Shown: piece after piece, positions 35,898-44,627 of the stretch
Position numbering within the stretch: position 1 is the first letter of the stretch
How the letters are laid out: each line of letters opens with the position of its first letter
Assembly: GCA_963770485.1 (NCBI GenBank)
Contig: CAVYPX010000010.1
Coordinates: 1-44,627, forward strand
Source: CAVVEC01 sp963770485
Lineage (GTDB): Bacteria > Acidobacteriota > Terriglobia > Terriglobales > Acidobacteriaceae
Direction of reading: 5' to 3'
DNA: 44,627 bases
Position numbers and translations under genes: made by a program
The notes under the pieces: model-generated
What the model was told of the DNA's origin: nothing
What the model saw: only the letters and a program-made list of their open reading frames with translations
The model's database searches: none

Positions 35898-37014
35898 AGC
35901 TGGTTTTCTGGGGCGCGACTGCACTCATCGCGTACACCTACGTTGGGTATCCAGCATGGCTCTGGCTGCGGAGCCGCTGGCATCAGCGGCCAGTGCAGCG
36001 CGCACCTTATTCGCCGGGGGTGTCCATCGTGATGGTGGTCCGCAATGAGGAGCAGCTGTTGGAGCGAAAGTTAGAGAACTTGTTGACTCTCAACTACCCC
36101 GCAGAACTAGCACATTTGCTTGTCGTCTCCGACGGTTCGACCGACGGCACGGAAACCATCCTACGCCGGTACGCGGCAAATCCGCGAGTCAGTGTGGTAC
36201 TGAATCAACTGCCACGCGGAAAGGCCTCCGGATTGAACGACGCTCTGGATCTGGCGCAAGGAGAGGTGGTGGTGTTCGTCGATGTCCGCCAGGAGATCGA
36301 ACCGGGCGCGCTGCGCCTGCTGCTGGACAACTTTGCCGATCCGCAAGTCGGTTGTGCCAGTGGCGAACTCATGCTGGGAGATCCCGATTCAAGGGAGAGC
36401 GGGCAGGGCGTTGGTTTGTATTGGAGAGTGGAGAAACAGATACGCCAATGGGAGTCGGCTTGCGGTTCCGTCGTCGGAGCGACGGGCGCGCTGTACGCCG
36501 TTCGACGCGAGTTGCTTGCGCCCCTGCCACCGGCAACCATCCTCGACGATGTTTATCTGCCAATGCAAGTTGCGCGGCAAGGATACCGGGTGGTATTCGA
36601 TCCGCGCGCGAAGGCGTGGGACCGGCCTGCGGTGAGCAATCAGCAGGAATTTGCAAGGAAGGTTCGGACGCTGAGCGGCAACTATCAATTATTGCGATTG
36701 GCGCCTGGCTCCTGAGCAGGGAGAATCCCATCCGGTTCGAATTCGTGAGCCATAAAGTGCTGCGATTGATTGTGCCCTTTGCCTTAGGCGTAGCGCTCGT
36801 GGCATCGGCTCTGGCGCCGGGCAGTCTCTATAAGTGGGCTCTGGGCTTGCAATTGGGATTTTACGGTCTCAGTGGTTTGGGCTTATTGCAACTGAAACAA
36901 GGCCCGATCGCTCGCGTGGCGGATGCCGCATTCACTTTCGTTGTGCTGAACACCGCCGCGCTGGTTGCCTTCGCGAACTTTGTAACCGGGCGCAAGGCGG
37001 TCTGGGCACGATAA
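35894..37014 (+). CDS. Membrane GT2 glycosyltransferase (one frameshift)
   Basis: About 373 residues. Start overlaps the preceding stop (ATGA). N-terminal helix, then GT2 motifs VSIVMVVRNEEQLLERKLEN, SDGSTDGT, VFVDVRQEIEPGAL (DVR where many relatives have DxD), ILDDVYLP and VRTLSGNYQLL. The first frame stops at 36715, but coding continues in the next frame (WLLSRENPIRFEFVSHKVLR) through three membrane helices to 37014. One lost base near 36705 explains this. It would extend the polymer repeat unit on the lipid carrier. Confidence 0.88.
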
Positions 37015-37030
37015 TGCGGGGCGTTAAGTC

Positions 37031-38404
37031 GTGAGCATGCAGCACACCATCAACCCGAGAATGAAGTGGACCGCGGCGGCGAACGGCCACGCGACCGGGT
37101 TTCCGAGCGGACTGCGTGGGCCGCGAACCCTTGCGTATGGCGCTTTGCTGTTGTTCACCGCGCTCTACTATTTGCGGCCGGAAGATTACATCCCAGGCGC
37201 GAGCGTGATCCCTTGGGCAAAAATCACCGGCGGCATTGCTTTGATCGCTCTGATCTTCGAGATTCTAGCCAAGGGCAAGGTCAGACTGCCAACGGAAATT
37301 AAGTTTCTCATTCTGTTGTTCGGGCAGATGATTCTGGCGATTCCATTCGCGGTGTGGCGAGGCGGAGCCTTCAACGTTGTGTTCGGAAAGTTTTCCAAAG
37401 CGGTTATTGTCGCGATGCTGATCAGTATGATCGTTAGCCAGATTGCGGAATTGCGGCGGCTGTTGTGGATTCAGGCGGCCGCTGTAGCCGTGGTCACAGT
37501 AGCCTCGGTGCTGATCGGCCGCCACTACTTTGGCCGACTCTACGGCGCGTCGAACGGAATTCTGGAAAATCCTAACGACCTAGCCATCAACATAGCGATT
37601 AATTTTCCCTTGTGTCTGGCTTTCTTGTTGGGGTCGCGCGGGCTCTTGAAAAAGGCAGTTTGGGTCATCGCGATGCTTACCATGACATACGCCGTGGTGG
37701 CGACGTACTCGCGAAGCGGGTTGATCGCTCTATTCGTAACCGGACTGGTTTGTCTGTGGGAGTACGGCGTCAAGGGCCGGCGTTTGTATCTGGTGGCAAT
37801 CGCCGGTGTGATTGCCATGGGTGCCGTTGCGGTGGCTCTGATGACTCCGCATTATCCGGCTCGCGTGCAGAGCATTTTTGCCGGAAATATTGAGGGCTCA
37901 GGCGACCGCGGATCGATCGAGGCACGCAGCACGCTCCTCAAACAGAGCGTCGTGCTGGCGTTGCATAATCCCATCTTCGGGATCGGGCCGGGAAACTTCC
38001 CGGTGATCGCCGAGAATGAGTGGAGAGTCGCGCATAACACTTACACAGAAATCGCCGCGGAGGCTGGCTTCCCTGCGCTCATCCTGTTCGTGCTGGCGTT
38101 GGCCTGGGCTTTTCGCAATATCCGCCGCGTGCGCAAAGCTCCCGGCTATGCAGCTGACAAAGAATTACAGTTGTTCACCAGTGCCTTGTGGGCGAGCCTG
38201 GCGGCATACCTTGTCAGCGCCTGTTTTGCCTCGACCGAATACAACCTGTTCCCTTATTTCATGATTGCTTACACGTCGGCTTTGTATCGGATTGCTTTGA
38301 TACCGCAGACCGCCGATGATGCTCAGCGCGGCGATGCCAGGAAGGATGGTCCAGAGCGAAGATATGGCGCAAAACCCAAACGCGAATTGGCCTGGACTCG
38401 CTGA
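37031..38404 (+). CDS. O-antigen ligase/polymerase family membrane protein (Wzy-like)
   Basis: 457 residues from GTG 37031 (ATG 37037 also possible). About ten to twelve membrane helices. The large periplasmic loop contains the Wzy_C signature region RGSIEARSTLLKQ, NPIFGIGPGNFPVIAENEW and VAHNTYTEIAAEAGFPAL, where the Arg and His are typical of O-antigen ligases and polymerases. It would polymerise or ligate the repeat unit. The C-terminal tail is charged. The next gene starts inside its 3' end. Confidence 0.87.
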   Translation: MSMQHTINPRMKWTAAANGHATGFPSGLRGPRTLAYGALLLFTALYYLRPEDYIPGASVIPWAKITGGIALIALIFEILAKGKVRLPTEIKFLILLFGQMILAIPFAVWRGGAFNVVFGKFSKAVIVAMLISMIVSQIAELRRLLWIQAAAVAVVTVASVLIGRHYFGRLYGASNGILENPNDLAINIAINFPLCLAFLLGSRGLLKKAVWVIAMLTMTYAVVATYSRSGLIALFVTGLVCLWEYGVKGRRLYLVAIAGVIAMGAVAVALMTPHYPARVQSIFAGNIEGSGDRGSIEARSTLLKQSVVLALHNPIFGIGPGNFPVIAENEWRVAHNTYTEIAAEAGFPALILFVLALAWAFRNIRRVRKAPGYAADKELQLFTSALWASLAAYLVSACFASTEYNLFPYFMIAYTSALYRIALIPQTADDAQRGDARKDGPERRYGAKPKRELAWTR

Positions 38405-39377
38405 AGAAATCCTGGCGATCTTGCGCTGCCTCACTTGCGGGAGCACGTTGCGGAATGGCGCCGATGGATTACAGTGTGAGGGTTGCAGCAGAAAATACCC
38501 TCAGGTGAACAGTGTTGTGCGCTTCGTTGACAGCCAGCACTACGCGGGAAGCTTCGGTTTTCAGTGGCAGGTATTTGGGCGGACGCAATTGGATTCCGAG
38601 CAAAGCGACAGATCGGAGGACGATTTTTGCCGCCGCACAGGCTTTCATCCTGATGATTTGAAGGGAAAACTGGTGCTCGACGCCGGCTGTGGAATGGGCC
38701 GCTTTGCTGAGGTTGCAGCGCGCTGGGGAGCGCAGGTTGTCGGAATTGATCTGAGTCTGGCCGCTGAAGTGGCGGCGCGGAATCTAGCCGACCGCCAGGC
38801 TACCATCTTTCAGGCGGACGTGTTCAACCTGCCCTTTGCTCCAGAAAGCTTCGACTACATCTACAGCATCGGTGTGCTGCACCACACGCCCAACTGCGAG
38901 CGAGCATTTAAAGCTTTGCCGCCGTTGCTCAAGCCGGGTGGGCGGATCGCTATTTGGCTCTACAGTTCCTACACGCGGTGGTACCGTTGCAGCGATTTGT
39001 ATCGCCATCTGACTCGCCGCATGCCGCCGAAATTGCTGCACAAGCTTTGCTACCTCACCGTGCCGCTTTATGGTGTTCATCAGGCGTTACGGCACATTCC
39101 GGTGCTGGGCAAGCCCGCAAGTGGGGCGCTGGCTTATCTGATTCCCATGTCGTTCAATAAAGACCCGCAGTGGAGAGTGCTGGATACATTTGATTGGTAC
39201 TCGGTGTGGTACCAATCGAAGCACACGTACGAAGAAGTTTTTCGCTGGTTCGAAAGTTGCCAATTGGAAGATCTGCGAGTCGTCGAGCAACCGATTTCGG
39301 TCCAAGGACGCAAACCTGCTGCGCCACAAAAGCGATTTGAATCCTCGCAAGCGGAGGCTGAGCGGTGTGTGGGATAG
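38364..39377 (+). CDS. SAM-dependent methyltransferase with N-terminal zinc ribbon
   Basis: 337 residues from ATG 38364, overlapping the previous gene by 41 bases; ATG 38346 with AGGAAGG is an alternative. The N-terminus has a Trm112-like CLTCGSTL ... LQCEGCSRKYP zinc ribbon. The class I methyltransferase core has LVLDAGCGMGRFAEVAARWG (motif I), VVGIDLSLAA, FQADVFNLPFAPESFDYI and VLHHTPNCERAF. Probably methylates a sugar or a lipid-linked precursor of the polymer, judging from its place in the operon. Confidence 0.87.
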   Translation: MAQNPNANWPGLAEEILAILRCLTCGSTLRNGADGLQCEGCSRKYPQVNSVVRFVDSQHYAGSFGFQWQVFGRTQLDSEQSDRSEDDFCRRTGFHPDDLKGKLVLDAGCGMGRFAEVAARWGAQVVGIDLSLAAEVAARNLADRQATIFQADVFNLPFAPESFDYIYSIGVLHHTPNCERAFKALPPLLKPGGRIAIWLYSSYTRWYRCSDLYRHLTRRMPPKLLHKLCYLTVPLYGVHQALRHIPVLGKPASGALAYLIPMSFNKDPQWRVLDTFDWYSVWYQSKHTYEEVFRWFESCQLEDLRVVEQPISVQGRKPAAPQKRFESSQAEAERCVG

Positions 39378-41219
39378 ACTTCCCAACCTGATTCTGACGG
39401 TCGTGCTAGTGTTTTGGCCCGTGCTTGCGATGTCCACGGGAACCCCGCTCGGTGCCGACAACCGTTACTGCGGGAAGGGCAACAAGCCGCAGTTTGGTGC
39501 GACCAACGACGGGCCCGCGGCGCTGCCGACATCGTGCTTCTACACGGGGCTCGATGGCACGCCTTCACCCGGCAAGACGATCACCGCAGCAGATTCTGCC
39601 AGCCTGCAAGCCGCGCTAAATTCGGCGGCGTGCGGCGATATTGTTTCGCTAAAAGCTGGCAACGTGTTTTCCGGATCATTCAATTTACCGAGCAAGAAGT
39701 GCGATGATACGCACTGGATTCAGATTCGCGTATCCACTCCGGATGCTCAGTTGCCCGTCGAAGGCCAGCGCTTGACGCCATGCTTTGCGGGCGTGCCCAG
39801 CTTGCCCGGTCGCCCGCCGTACGATTGTGCGAGCACTCAATCCGACGTCATGGCGCACATCGTCTCTTCGGGGAAAAACGCCGCGCCGTTCACTTATTCG
39901 CAGAACATTGATCACTACCGCTTCGGCCCTGGCTCTGGAGATTACGCGTGCTCCAGGCACGGGCATCGTTCGCGAGTTGCTGCAATCGGAGAACGACGCC
40001 GGCGCGAATCACATAGTGTTTGATCGCATCTGGGCGCATGGAACTCCCACGGATGAGACCACCCGGTTTGCGCTGCTCGATGGCATGGACATCGCAGCCG
40101 TAGACTCTTATTTCAATGACTTCCGCTGTACGGCAGTAACCGGAAGCTGCACCGACTCCCAGGTTTTCGCCGGCGGACTCGGCAGCAATCCGCAGGGCAA
40201 CTGGAAGATCGTCAACAATTTCCTCGAGGCTGCGGGTCAAAGTATTTTGTTCGGCGGAGGCGCAGCCACGCAGACACCCGCTGATATAGAAATCCGGCGC
40301 AACGAGATGTTCAAGCCGCTGTCATGGATGCCGGTGGGCGGCATTCCTGGCAAAGGCTATCCCATCGTGAAAAATGGATTCGAACTCAAAAACGCCCAGC
40401 GAGTGCTGTTTGAAGCAAATCGGATTCAGAACGCCTGGGGAGGATTTAGCCAGGTGGGTTTCGCGATCTTGCTGACTCCCAAGAATCCCGGCAATTGTTC
40501 GGCATGCGTGGTTCGCGATATCACCATCCGCTACAGCATGGTTTCTCATGCCGGGGCTGCGATGCAAATCTGGAATGGGTTGTCGGATTCCGGGAACGCT
40601 GCGCAGGAGGGCAGCCACTACTCAATTCACGACATCATTTTCGACGACATGAATTACACCGGATGCTACAAGTGTAACGGCGACATGTTCCAAATCGGCT
40701 CACAGTTGACTGCTCCGGTTGGGTTCCGGCTGCATGACGTTTCTATTCGGCATGTCACGGTGGCGACGAATCGGGCGCGCGCCGCTTGGATGATCAGCGG
40801 ACCTTCCGGCCAGCAGAACTTTACCTTTGAGGACAGCATCGTGGATAACGGTATGACGGGCAACACCAACGCCGGTGGCGGACCGATGCAATGCTACTTC
40901 GGAAGAGACATCATGAAGGGCGTGTTGGAGGGCTGCTGGGCAAATTACAAGTTTGACCACAACGTCATCATGGGTGCAGCGGCGGAAGCCTGGCCTCCCG
41001 ACAACTGGCCGGTCGGCAATGCCTCGAAGGTAGACTTCGTGCGTTGGAATAACGGGGTCGGCGGCGACTACCACCGTGGTGTCGACCAGCAAGTTTGCCG
41101 GAAAGGCGTCCGACGGAAAGGACCCTGGCGCTTACGTTGATGCCGTGGACGCGGCAATCTCTGCAGCGCGGTTTCGCTTCAAACCGCCCGACGGGCAAGG
41201 CGTTCACTGTTATCCTTAG
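39367..41219 (+). CDS. Secreted right-handed beta-helix protein (two frameshifts)
   Basis: About 617 residues. Start GTG 39367 overlaps the methyltransferase end and gives a signal peptide (LILTVVLVFWPVLAMS). The Cys-rich N-terminal domain (NRYCGKGNKPQFG, SAACGDIVSLKAGNVFSG) is followed by beta-helix turns (IEIRRNEMFKPL, VLFEANRIQNAWGG, VVRDITIRYSMVSHAG, FTFEDSIVDNGMTG). Frames change near 39925 and near 41075; after the second, STSKFAGKASDGKDPGAYVD and a tag at 41217-41219 give the true end. The fold is typical of polysaccharide lyases, epimerases or carbohydrate-binding proteins; no catalytic residues can be assigned. Confidence 0.75.
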
Positions 41220-41305
41220 TACGACGGATTCGCGTTTATGAGTCTTCGTCGCGCAGAACCGATGAGTGCTACTGACGCCGGCGGCAAGCCGATGGAGGTA
41301 GCGGC

Positions 41306-43247
41306 ATGTGCGGAATAGCGGGCTACATCGACAGAGGGCGTGATCAGGCGCGCGGCGAGGACGTCCGGCGGATGACTCAAACCCCGGTGCATCGCGGGCC
41401 GGACGATGAGGGAATCCACGCGCGGGGCAATGTCGGCCTCGGCATGCGGAGGCTTAGCATCATCGATCTTGACGGGCAGCCAGCCGATTTACAACGAAGA
41501 TCGCAGGGTGTGGATCGTGTTCAATGGCGAGATTTATAACTTTCGGGAATTGCGCAAGGAGTTGGAAAAACGCGGCCACGAGTTCTATACCCACAGCGAT
41601 ACCGAAGTGATCGTTCATCTCTACGAGGAGATGGGTGCGGATTGCGTGCGCAAGCTGCGCGGTATGTTTGCCATCGCGCTCTACGATGAGAAAACGATGT
41701 CGCTGCTGTTGGCCCGCGATCGCCTGGGAAAGAAGCCGCTGTATTACGCGTGCACGAAGGGCGTCTTTATTTCGGGTCCGAAATCAAGGCAATGCTGGCC
41801 GTGGCGCCGCAACTGGCCGAGGTTGATCCCGAGGGCATTCTTCAGTTCTTTTACTTCGGGTATATTCCCGATCCGCAGTCCGCGTTTCGCGACATCCGAA
41901 AGCTGCCGCCCGGTCACTTGGCGGAGTGACGGAGACGGCGAGATTCAATTCGGCAAGTATTGGGATGTGCCGGCCTATGGCGCGAACGATCCCGGATCGG
42001 ACGAAGCTTGCCTGGAGAAAATGGAGGCACGTCTGGCGGAGGCGGTGCGCATTCGTCTGATCAGCGACGTTCCGCTGGGGGCCTTTTGAGCGGCGGGGTG
42101 GATTCCTCGATCGTCGTGGCCCTTATGGCACGGAATACTTCCACGCCGGTCAAAACGTTTTCGATTGGCTTTCAGAAAGCCGATTTCAATGAGGCTGCCT
42201 ACGCGCGTCTAGTGGCGGAACGTTTTGGCACCGACCACCACGAACTCGTTGTAGATCCCAACATTACCGAGACGCTAGATGATCTTTCTCGAATGATGGA
42301 AGAGCCATTCGCAGACTCGTCCATGATCCCGACCTACTACGTTTCCCGGCTGGCGCGGCAGCATGTTACGGTCGCGCTGTCGGGTGATGGCGGGGATGAA
42401 CTCTTCGCCGGATACGACCGCTACATCGTCAATTGGAGGCGGCGACACTTCAAGCTTTTGCCGGAGTGGGTTGGGCGGCCTACCGAAATCATGTGTACCA
42501 CCGCTTGCCTTCGGCGGTGAAGGGACGCAAGTTCGCCTGGAATGTTACGCTCCCCTCTCGCGATCGCTATCTCGATGGAATCTCGTTTCTGCCGGCTCTG
42601 CACCGTGAGCGTTCGCTGTTTTCGGAAGAGTTTGTGCGAACAGCTCGCACTGGCCTGATCCGTTCCTACAGTTCCAGGGCTACTACGACGAAGCTCCGGG
42701 CACCGACCCGTTGAGCCGGCTCATGTATTTGGACACCAAGACATACCTAACGGCGGACATCTTGACCAAGGTGGACCGCATGAGCATGGCGAACTCGCTC
42801 GAGATTCGTTGTCCAATCCTGGATCATGAGTTCGTGGAGTGGATTGCTGGCTTGCCGATCCAATACAAGTTCCGCGGCGGAGTACGCAAATATATTTTCA
42901 AGGAGCTGGCAAAACGGCTGGGCATTCCGTCGGCGCTGCTCGAACGGCGCAAGCAAGGCTTCGCGCTACCATTGGTGCACTGGATGCGGGACGAACTGAA
43001 AGATGGCCTGCTGAGCATCCTGCTCGAACCGCGCACGCTGCAGCGTGGATACTTCAAGCCAGCAGCCATCCGCGGCATCATGGACGAGCATTTGCGCGGA
43101 CGGCGCGATCATTCGGGGGTATTGTGGATGCTGCTGGTCTTCGAACTTTGGCAGCGGAATTTTCTTGAGGCAGGTTCATATTCATCGCAATTTCCAGTTC
43201 CTCGAGTTCGGAGGAGGTGCTTTCGACTCCAGGCCCAACCGCGGTAG
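41306..43247 (+). pseudogene. asnB: Asparagine synthase-like glutamine amidotransferase, frame-broken
   Basis: The N-terminal class II glutaminase starts MCGIAGYI with nucleophile Cys2 and a GGAGGT site six bases upstream. It continues with PVHRGPDDEG, WIVFNGEIYNFRELR and LLLARDRLGKKPLYY. The synthase domain holds LSGGVDSSIVVAL (ATP-binding), VTVALSGDGGDELFAGYDRY and LTADILTKVDRMSMANSLEI. About seven frame changes are needed (near 41480, 41776, 41928, 42083, 42475, 42640-42690), with clean coding between them; that at 42083 is a single lost base. Such AsnB-like enzymes are regular members of EpsB/XrtA-type polysaccharide loci, where they probably amidate a uronic acid or peptide. Full length, about 640 residues. 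Confidence 0.85.
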
Positions 43248-43325
43248 GCCAGATCTGAAGCTTTCATCTAGGCATTCTTCGACGGCCATCGGACCGTCCT
43301 GACGAAAACAGCTGCGGCACAGCGC

Positions 43326-44436
43326 TTGCCCGGTGTGTTCTTGATGACCAACTCGCTGGAAACCGGCGGGACCGAACGGCAGTTCGCGGCCCTGGCGCGG
43401 GCTTTCGATCGCGACAGGTTTTCCATCTCATTGGGATGTCTTAAACGTGAAGGCCCGTTTCTGGATAAGCTGGAAGGAATGGTCGAGTTTTCTCCCGGCG
43501 GGAGCCTGGCAATGGGGCTCGCAGCGCGCTCGCCTGGCGCTGGCACGTCATCTTCGTGATCAGCGCATTGCATTGGCGCACTCACTCGACTTTTATTCGA
43601 ACTTGATGCTGATTCCGGCAGCGCGCGCCGCCCGAGTGCCAGTGATTATCGGCGGTTTTCGTCAACTCGGAGACCTGCTTACACCTATGCAGTTTCGAGC
43701 GCAAAGGATGGTATTTCGACTGTGCGACCGTGTGATCTGCAACTCCGAAGCGGCTTGCGAACGCTTGCGCCGGGTCGGACTTCCGGCAAGAAGATTAATC
43801 GTAATCCCGAACGGTCTGACCGATGAATTCTTTGTGGCCGTGCCCCCGGCGTTGCCACGCAACGATAAGACCCTGAGTATCGGAATGATCTCTCGAATGA
43901 ACCATCCGTCGAAGCGGCATGACGCATTCCTTCGAATGGCAGCGCTGCTCGCGCCTCGCTTCCGGGACCTTCGGTTCATTCTGGTGGGAGATGGTCCGCT
44001 ACGGTCCGCTCTGGAGCAGTTGGCCCGGTCCCAAGGACTAAGCAGTCGCGTGCTATTCATGGGAGACCGCAGAGATATGCCCGCGGTTTTGGCTTCGCTC
44101 GATGTGAGTGTGCTTCCTTCCGAGTCGGAGAGCCTTTCTAACGTGATTCTGGAATCGATGGCGGCGGGCGTGCCGGTCGTTGCCACCTGCGTCGGCGGCA
44201 ATCGGGAACTGATCCAACACGGCGAGACGGGGCTGCTGGTTCCGGACAGCGACGAGAGGCATTTCGCGGCCGCACTCGAACGGTTGGTGACCCGACCCGA
44301 CCTGAGAAGGCTTTGCGCGTCGCAAGCGCAGGAGAAGGTAAGAGCGAAGTACAGCATGCGAAGTGTAGCAGAGCGCTACCATGAGGTTTATCGTGAGGTG
44401 CTCGATGAAAAAGGCTGGAGTTCTGCTCACCGTTGA
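43326..44436 (+). CDS. GT4 glycosyltransferase (one frameshift)
   Basis: About 370 residues. The frame is open from before 43302 and TTG 43326 is only a tentative start. N-terminal domain: FLMTNSLETGGTERQFAALA. The frame changes near 43510, after which SQRARLALARHL, GGFRQLGDLLTP, VICNSEAACERLRRVGLP and IVIPNGLTDEF follow. The GT-B C-terminal nucleotide-sugar site is complete: ILVGDGPLRSALEQLA, VSVLPSESESLSNVILESMA, AAGVPVVATCVGGNRELIQ. It adds a sugar to the lipid-linked unit in the cytoplasm. Confidence 0.87.
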
Positions 44437-44469
44437 ACCCCGCAGAAACAATGATCGAGGATTGACGGG

Positions 44470-44627
44470 TTGAAGCGAATCCTACAGATCGGAAATTGGC
44501 CCCCGCCGGTATGCGGCTGGTCCATGAGTTTGGTGGGCCTGCGCAAGCAATTGGAAGCCCGCGGCTGGGATTGCCAGGTGATGAACCTGAATGAAAATCG
44601 CAAGATTCGGAGCAAAAGCAATACATT
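44470..44627 (+). CDS. GT4-like glycosyltransferase, N-terminus only (runs off the window)
   Basis: Starts at TTG 44470 with MKRILQIGNWPPPVCGWSMS and continues LVGLRKQLEARGWDCQVM to the last base. The opening glycine-rich GNWPPPVCGW segment is the donor-domain loop of GT-B enzymes. It continues the polysaccharide operon beyond the window; the product can only be named by class. Confidence 0.65.
   Translation, partial: MKRILQIGNWPPPVCGWSMSLVGLRKQLEARGWDCQVMNLNENRKIRSKSNT

Noticed and set aside
36352..37014. Independent gene for the small membrane protein ending FVTGRKAVWAR
   Set aside because: Its coding part begins exactly where the GT2 frame is lost and completes that protein; one missing base explains it.

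Overview
The window looks like one contig or contig segment from a GC-rich Gram-negative soil bacterium, most probably an Acidobacteriota (Terriglobia/Koribacter-like). This is an inference from three things: a GloVer-repeat secreted protein, an EpsB/XrtA-ATPase style exopolysaccharide locus, and short palindromic repeats ending in GTGGGGACAGCC or CCGCGCCACAC. No phage, IS element or CRISPR array was seen.

Left end (1-7.5 kb): a leftward DUF5677-like gene cut by the window edge; a full-length but frame-broken lhr helicase gene holding three copies of a palindromic repeat; an orphan leftward terminator; twin 16-bp operators; and an FHA-GAF-AAA+-HTH sigma-54-type activator. Centre-left (7.5-16.5 kb): an M23 peptidase, a GloVer-repeat protein, tRNA-Ala(GGC), a Lys/Pro-tailed exported protein, an ECF sigma/anti-sigma pair, a perfect palindromic parS-like site, a small secreted protein, a repeat-rich intergenic mosaic and two TPR proteins.

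Core (16.6-28.6 kb): housekeeping genes. These are rnc, two tandem type I signal peptidases, an AsmA-like protein, a hexapeptide acyltransferase, an M50 protease, trpS, scpA, scpB, a VOC protein, rluB, and a leftward exported protein. ScpA and ScpB are the kleisin subunits of SMC condensin, which ParB loads at parS, so the parS-like site lies about 12 kb from the genes of the machine it may serve.

Right end (29.0-44.6 kb): one closely packed rightward operon for making and exporting an extracellular polysaccharide. It encodes an outer-membrane export protein, a beta-barrel, a chain-length regulator, an XrtA-type ATPase, a soluble tyrosine kinase, a priming glycosyltransferase, a GT2, an O-antigen ligase-like polymerase, a methyltransferase, a beta-helix secreted protein, AsnB and two GT4-like enzymes. 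No exosortase or flippase is seen inside the window.

Quality note: apparent single-step frameshifts are very dense in 0-6 kb and 36-44 kb and almost absent between. In the reconstructed reading frames of lhr I saw no stop codons apart from those created by the shifts. I read this mainly as sequencing or assembly error near contig ends and not as gene decay, but the sequence alone cannot prove it.
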